Translations under genes and position numbers: made by a program | The notes under the pieces: generated by a model | Told to the model about the DNA's origin: nothing | Databases searched by the model: none | What the model saw: the letters and a program-made list of their open reading frames with translations, nothing else | NCBI GenBank assembly: GCA_015680685.1 | Contig: MNCI01022125.1 | Span: forward strand, 693,662-757,661 | Source: Gnetum montanum | Taxonomy: Eukaryota > Streptophyta > Gnetopsida > Gnetales > Gnetaceae | Length of the DNA stretch: 64,000 bases | Direction: 5' to 3' | Shown: positions 59,641-64,000 of the stretch, one piece after another | How the letters are laid out: the number at the start of each line of letters is the position of its first letter | Position numbering within the stretch: position 1 is the first letter of the stretch

Positions 59641-60000
59641 CTCCTAAAATTAGAAAGTTATATATTTCTATGTTATTTTTGGTGCTCTATACTCAGTGAT
59701 TAAGCATCTGATGTACTAAATTATGTTTTCTTATTATTAATATTATTGGGAACTCACACCCCCCACCATCCACAGTCTAGGTTCTAATAATCCAAAAATT
59801 TATGCATTTATCCTCACCAATAGATATTCCTTAGAATGTTATCTTCTTTATTATATCATAATATCAATTATCTTTATCATCATTCTTGTTTTTAAAAGTA
59901 TCCCCTTTGCCAATGCTAGTCCCAAGCCTAAATACAAAAGAAGGGGGATTAGTGTCAAGTTAGCAACTAGTTGTAAACCCTTGCCAAATCTCATGGATGT

Positions 60001-60038
<38 letters not shown>

Positions 60039-60039
60039 T
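60001..60039. repeat. (TA)n(GA)n microsatellite
   Basis: About nine TA units followed directly by nine or so GA units. Confidence 0.95.
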
Positions 60040-60104
60040 TTTGTAGATACTAAGGTAATCTCCAAATGTGATGCCTAGTACTTACAAGGCTTGGTTGCTA
60101 TGAA

Positions 60105-60255
60105 AAATTGGCAACAACTTAATAGGGCATCCTCTAAATGACACACAACATATAAACAAAGATCTAGCTCTTTATAGAGGTAATTGGTGAAAAAAAAAAA
60201 CTCATTTAGCCACTTCCATTTTATTGGAACAAAGCTAGGATAATGATGCAAGATC
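60105..60255 (+). mobile_element. RTE LINE 3' end, short copy
   Basis: ACAAAGATCTAGCTCTTTATAGAGGTAATTGGTGAAAAA...TTTTATTGGAACAAAGCTAGGATAATGATG matches the last 100 bp of the longer RTE copy (61325-61421). A severely 5'-truncated insertion lying just upstream of it. Confidence 0.75.
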
Positions 60256-61421
60256 TATTTAACTAAGTAAATATTTGTTTTAGTTTCTTCATGATTTAAA
60301 AATTGATGAAAAATGTAGAAAACATAGAGAAAATTTACATATGATCTTTATTAACTTATAAAATGCATATGAGAAAGTACCTAGAGATATTATTGAGTGG
60401 ACCTTGTAGAGAGAAAATGTCCTTAATAAATATATTAAAGTGATGCAATATATGTATAAAGAAGCTACTACTAAAATTAGAATAGCTTTTGAAACAACAT
60501 TTGGTTTTCTAATCACAATAAGTCGACATTAAGGATATGCACAAAGCCCATACTTATTTACCATTATTAAGAATGAATTAACAAAGGAAATACAAGATGA
60601 AATCCTTTGGTATATACTATCTGTAGATGATACTATGTTGGTAGATATAGTCCTAGAAAATATTGCTTCTAAAATGGAGAGTTAGAGATATGCTCAAGTA
60701 TTCAAAGGCTTAAAAATTAGCAAAAGTAAGATAAAATATATGGAATGTGATTTCCACAATAGCATAAATAATGGTAAAATAGAAGTAATAATTCAAGGCC
60801 AAAAATTCTCTCATTGTAAATAGTTCTACTACCTAGAATCAATGCTCCAATTAGATAGTAAAATTGATGAAGATATAAGAAATAGAATTAATGCAAGATA
60901 GTCAAAGTAAAGATAAGCTAGTGGTATTCTATGTGATAAAAGAGTACTAATAAAACTAAAGGGAAAATTTTACAGGACAACAATCATACCTACTATTTGA
61001 TATGGTACTAAATGTTGGATAGTACAAAAGAGGCATGAACAACAAATTAATGTGGTAGAAATGAGAATGCTTAGATGGATGTTGAATATCACCAAAAGAG
61101 ATAGATTATAGAGCATAGACATTGGAGGAAAACTTGAAATGACTTTTATTTTAGATAAGTTATGAGAATGATAGCTTAAATGGTTTACACATGTGTGAAG
61201 AAGATTAGACAATGAGTGTATAAAAAAAGGCTGCTACACCACTATTCTAGGAAAGCCACCAAAAGAAAGATAAAAAAAGACATGGGAAAAAAAATAATTG
61301 AAGATGATATGAAGAAATTAAATATAACCAAAGATCTAGCTCTTAATAGAGGTGAATGGTGAAAAAGAGTTGACCTCATTTTATTAGGATAAGGCTAGGA
61401 TAATGATGATGATGATGATTG
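60256..61421 (+). mobile_element. RTE-clade LINE, reverse transcriptase and 3' end
   Basis: Decayed ORF reads FINL.NAYEKVPR (RT block A), IKVMQYMYKEATTKIR, AQSPYLFTIIKNELTKEIQD, LSVDDTMLVD (catalytic DD retained, A replaced by V), FKGLKISKSKIKYMECDF, ASGILCDKRV..KLKGKFYRTT, and VVEMRMLRWMLN. This order is that of plant RTE (BovB-like) LINEs. The 3' end TAGGATAAGGCTAGG is followed by (ATG)n, typical of RTE tails. The 5' half is absent. About fifteen stops are visible. Confidence 0.88.
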
Positions 61422-61534
61422 GCATTGGTAAAAATAGAAAACTTAAGATTAAATTATATTGTTTTACATTGTGCAATTATTTCTTAGCATATTTTGTAGT
61501 ACCATGAAATATAAACTAATTACAAAGTAAAGAA

Positions 61535-61554
61535 AATAATAATAATAATAATAA
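61535..61554. repeat. (AAT)n microsatellite
   Basis: Six to seven AAT units. Confidence 0.9.
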
Positions 61555-61761
61555 TTAATATCATAACATAATTATATTAATAAATTTAAAAATCAAGATA
61601 AGAGGGAAGGGTTGTTATATTTCTCTATAATTCTTCTAGAGTCTCTATTAGGTGCAATTATAGTCATTCTTTCTGGTTCTGACACCCCTATTTCATTAGC
61701 TAGCATGCCCCCAACCACCCCTACCCCCTGCCCACAAACCCAACAACCCCCCGCACACACC

Positions 61762-61806
61762 NNNNNNNNNNNNNNNNNNNNNNNNNNNNNNNNNNNNNNN
61801 NNNNNN
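61762..61806. other. Assembly gap (45 N)
   Basis: Run of N preceded by a C-rich stretch (about 61705-61761) and followed by a TA repeat, which probably explains the failure to assemble. Confidence 1.
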
Positions 61807-61823
61807 GGACTATAGATAAGGAA

Positions 61824-61850
61824 AGATATATATATATATATATATATATC
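61824..61850. repeat. (TA)n microsatellite
   Basis: About twelve TA units. Confidence 0.95.
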
Positions 61851-61930
61851 CAACATGATACATTAGAAGAATTATAAAGAAATATAAAGATGCCTCAAGT
61901 GTACCTCTATAAAGGAATAATGTAATTTAC
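61848..61930 (-). repeat. Dispersed repeat DR, partial copy 4
   Basis: CCAACATGATACATTAGAAGAATTATA and what follows match the middle of the DR repeat (28130-28160 and 50370-50395). Confidence 0.5.
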
Positions 61931-62139
61931 AAGTAATTTGATACTTTCATTAATTAAAATCATTTTTCTATTTACTAATTCTTCTAATTTATCATGTTAG
62001 TTACATATCTTGGGATTTCCCTATAATTATGTTTTTATTTATTTAAAAGGATCAATCATAGTTCAAGGAATTAATAATTCATGTAGTAAGTTTTTTCAAT
62101 AATTAATCAAAAATAATCATTATCAAATCCTTTATTAAC

Positions 62140-62190
62140 CTTAATGGATTAGCCCATGTTGTTAGGATAAAGGCATCATGATGATGATCT
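62140..62190 (+). mobile_element. RTE LINE 3' tail
   Basis: GATTAGCCCATGTTGTTAGGATAAAGGCATCATGATGATGAT is a decayed RTE 3' end with the ATG repeat. No upstream coding sequence is present. Confidence 0.6.
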
Positions 62191-62504
62191 TGCCTTTAAA
62201 TAGTTGTAGAAATCCTACTTATTAAAAAGATAGAAATAAACAGAGGAATAATGACAGAAAAACTAAAGAAGTAATAAGAGAAAAATTGATAAAGGGAGAA
62301 AGAAGTTTCTTGCATCCTAATTAAGTGAATCTATGAGGCTTACCATTTAATTATCTCTTTTAGTATAAACAAGATTTCATCAAAACTAGTAAAATTAAAG
62401 ATAAATATATTCATTTAAATCTATTAAGATCCTATTAGATCTATTAGATTGCATCAATTCCAAAACTCTTTTTACAAAATTTATTTTGATAACTTAACAT
62501 TTTC

Positions 62505-62580
62505 TATTAGAATTAAACTTGTGATATGGACTTTTTAAGTTAAGACTCTTTACCACTAGGCTAACATCTCATTATTAATT
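62505..62580 (-). mobile_element. tRNA-derived SINE-like head
   Basis: On the minus strand TTAGCCTAGTGGTAAAGAGTC (A-box; plus-strand positions 62553-62564) and a decayed B-box near 62508-62518. Same family as 50270 and 50636. Confidence 0.55.
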
Positions 62581-62689
62581 GTTCTAAAATTTTTATAAAC
62601 TTTTGATGTTTCTACAATGAATTTGATTTTTCTCTCTTAGATTTTTCTTTAGCAAATTTGATTTCTCTAGTATTCTCCTCTAGGAGATT

Positions 62690-63860
62690 CTATATTTCTT
62701 CTAAATTCTTCAACTAATGCTAAACTTTTTGCTTCTTATATCAATGCAAAAACTTTCTATTGATTCTCAAAATGCATATTTACAAGTTAGTGAGCAAAAA
62801 TTTATGACCCTTCATTTTATTCTCCTTAATGATGTATATAAGTCATTAGTTGTTAATCTTACATCAAAATATGTATTATTTTAAAATTTGAGTTACCTAG
62901 CTCATAATTGAAGTTTCACTTCATAGCTAAACGATGTGATGAAAAAACATGACCTTAAAGATCTTCATGCTAAGTATAATTTTTGTTTTTTTCTATTTGT
63001 TGAGGTAGGCAATGCTTCGATAATGTAGTGTATCCTAGATATAGGTTTATTTATACATAAGCATGTAATGCTAATTATTCGTAAGTAGACTTTAGATTTT
63101 GATATCTATGCTGAAGAATATTCTAAAACTCTATGTTTGTTGAGTTATTTAATCTTTCATTGATTTTTCAAAAAGTTAAGCAGGAAATTATTAGTTTTCT
63201 TGGTCCCATTACGCATATAAAATCTATTTCTACAGCATTTGATTTTTGTAGACTTTTTTTTATTGAAATTAATCTTCTTAACTATGAAAAGAAATTGGTG
63301 TTACAAGCAAGTGGGAAGACTTATATTTGGCTAATTACATATCATAATCTTCCTAATTCTTACAACTTTTATCATTATGAAGGATATTTATTTAGTGCTT
63401 GTCCTCTTCCACTCAAGGAAAAAGATGCTAAGGTAAAGAGAAAAATGGTTAAAGTTGAAGATACAAAAAATGATATGAAGTTGAAGATATGATAAAATAA
63501 ATTAATGTAAATGATAAGAATGATTTAATGATAATAAAAAAAAACTAGAGAAGACATAAGCATTTGTAAATAATTTTAATGGTACTACAAAAAAATATTA
63601 ATCAATTTGAATAACTTATAAGATAAATTTATCCTTATTTGACAAGAATACTTTTAACTCAAAGATTAAAACTTATGTTGACAAGTGGACTATAACTACT
63701 ATTAAAGATTCTCGATGTAAGGTCAATCATTATAGATATTATGATGAAAAATATATAACATAATTTTCTATTGGATCTTCATTTCCTACAAAATTTGGTA
63801 TGTTGCCAAAGCTTTCTAGCACTACATGAGATTCTTTGCAATTTTAAATTCAAACAAAAA
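62690..63860 (+). pseudogene. L1-type LINE ORF1, second degenerate copy
   Basis: Parallel to 58397-59640 throughout. The longest open part (63133-63492) encodes FFIEINLLNYEKKLVLQASG and KTYIWLITYHNLPN. The CCHC motif keeps its exact spacing, but the first three ligands are all Tyr (63361, 63370, 63385), leaving only Cys at 63400. The sequence runs almost to the window edge, so the rest of the LINE may lie beyond. Confidence 0.72.
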
Positions 63861-64000
63861 TCTTAAAATATATGTAAATATTAAAATTAGTAAATTTTTT
63901 CTTTTCATTCTATTTATGTTTTTTGTATTTTTTTACTTAATTTTAAGCATGTTATGTACTCTAAATTTCTTTACTAATTATTAATATTATTTTTGGGCTC

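Noticed and set aside
46912-64000. Possible MADS-domain exon 1
   Set aside because: I looked on the minus strand for a [21 protein letters not shown]-like frame and did not see one, so exon 1 is placed outside the window.
1-64000. CRISPR arrays, bacterial operons or prophage
   Set aside because: No regularly spaced direct repeats of that type. Spliced exons, LINEs and LTR elements show plant nuclear DNA.

Overview
The window is nuclear DNA of a seed plant. It is very AT-rich (roughly 30% GC by eye) and almost entirely made of decayed transposable elements. Mixed nested LTR retrotransposons, L1- and RTE-type LINEs, tRNA-derived SINE-like pieces and introns of more than 10 kb suggest a large gymnosperm-type genome. 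A GC-poor one (Welwitschia-like) would fit, but the species cannot be fixed from this sequence.

One host gene is recognisable and no long ORF reveals it. It is a MIKC-type MADS-box transcription factor gene on the minus strand, with six exons from 46911 down to 22996. Exons 3 to 6 are 62, 100, 42 and 42 bp, the canonical K-domain exon sizes. All splice sites are GT-AG, the frame is open throughout, and exon 7 ends in a stop. The MADS-domain exon 1 is not seen, so intron 1 must exceed 17 kb. Introns 3, 4 and 6 are 81-84 bp, while introns 2 and 5 are 10.5 and 12.7 kb and filled with retroelements.

Layout. 1-3832: three truncated, adjoining copies of one LTR family (R1). 3833-6030: AT-rich DNA with short tandem repeats. 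6031-20039: a minus-strand gypsy-like element (family G) with 5' LTR, decayed PBS, polypurine tract and 3' LTR, into which a second LTR element (family X, 9027-14321, TSD CACAC) has inserted. 20040-22995: second G internal fragment, tandem repeats and the gene's 3' flank. 22996-46911: the MADS gene. Intron 5 holds an RTE LINE fragment and a second X element, whose LTR is split by a 2031-bp solo LTR (TSD GTTAT). Intron 2 holds a complete but dead Ty1-copia element (38601-44990, TSD ATCAA) inside a stretch that keeps CpG and higher GC. 46912-64000: intron 1 or upstream, with R1, SINE-like units, a deleted L1 LINE, an internally deleted copia element (54210-57872, TSD CATAC), two L1 ORF1 copies and several RTE 3' ends.

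No element encodes an intact protein. Stops and lost catalytic residues are largely C-to-T or G-to-A changes, as expected from deamination of methylated cytosine. There are two assembly gaps (32905-32948 and 61762-61806).
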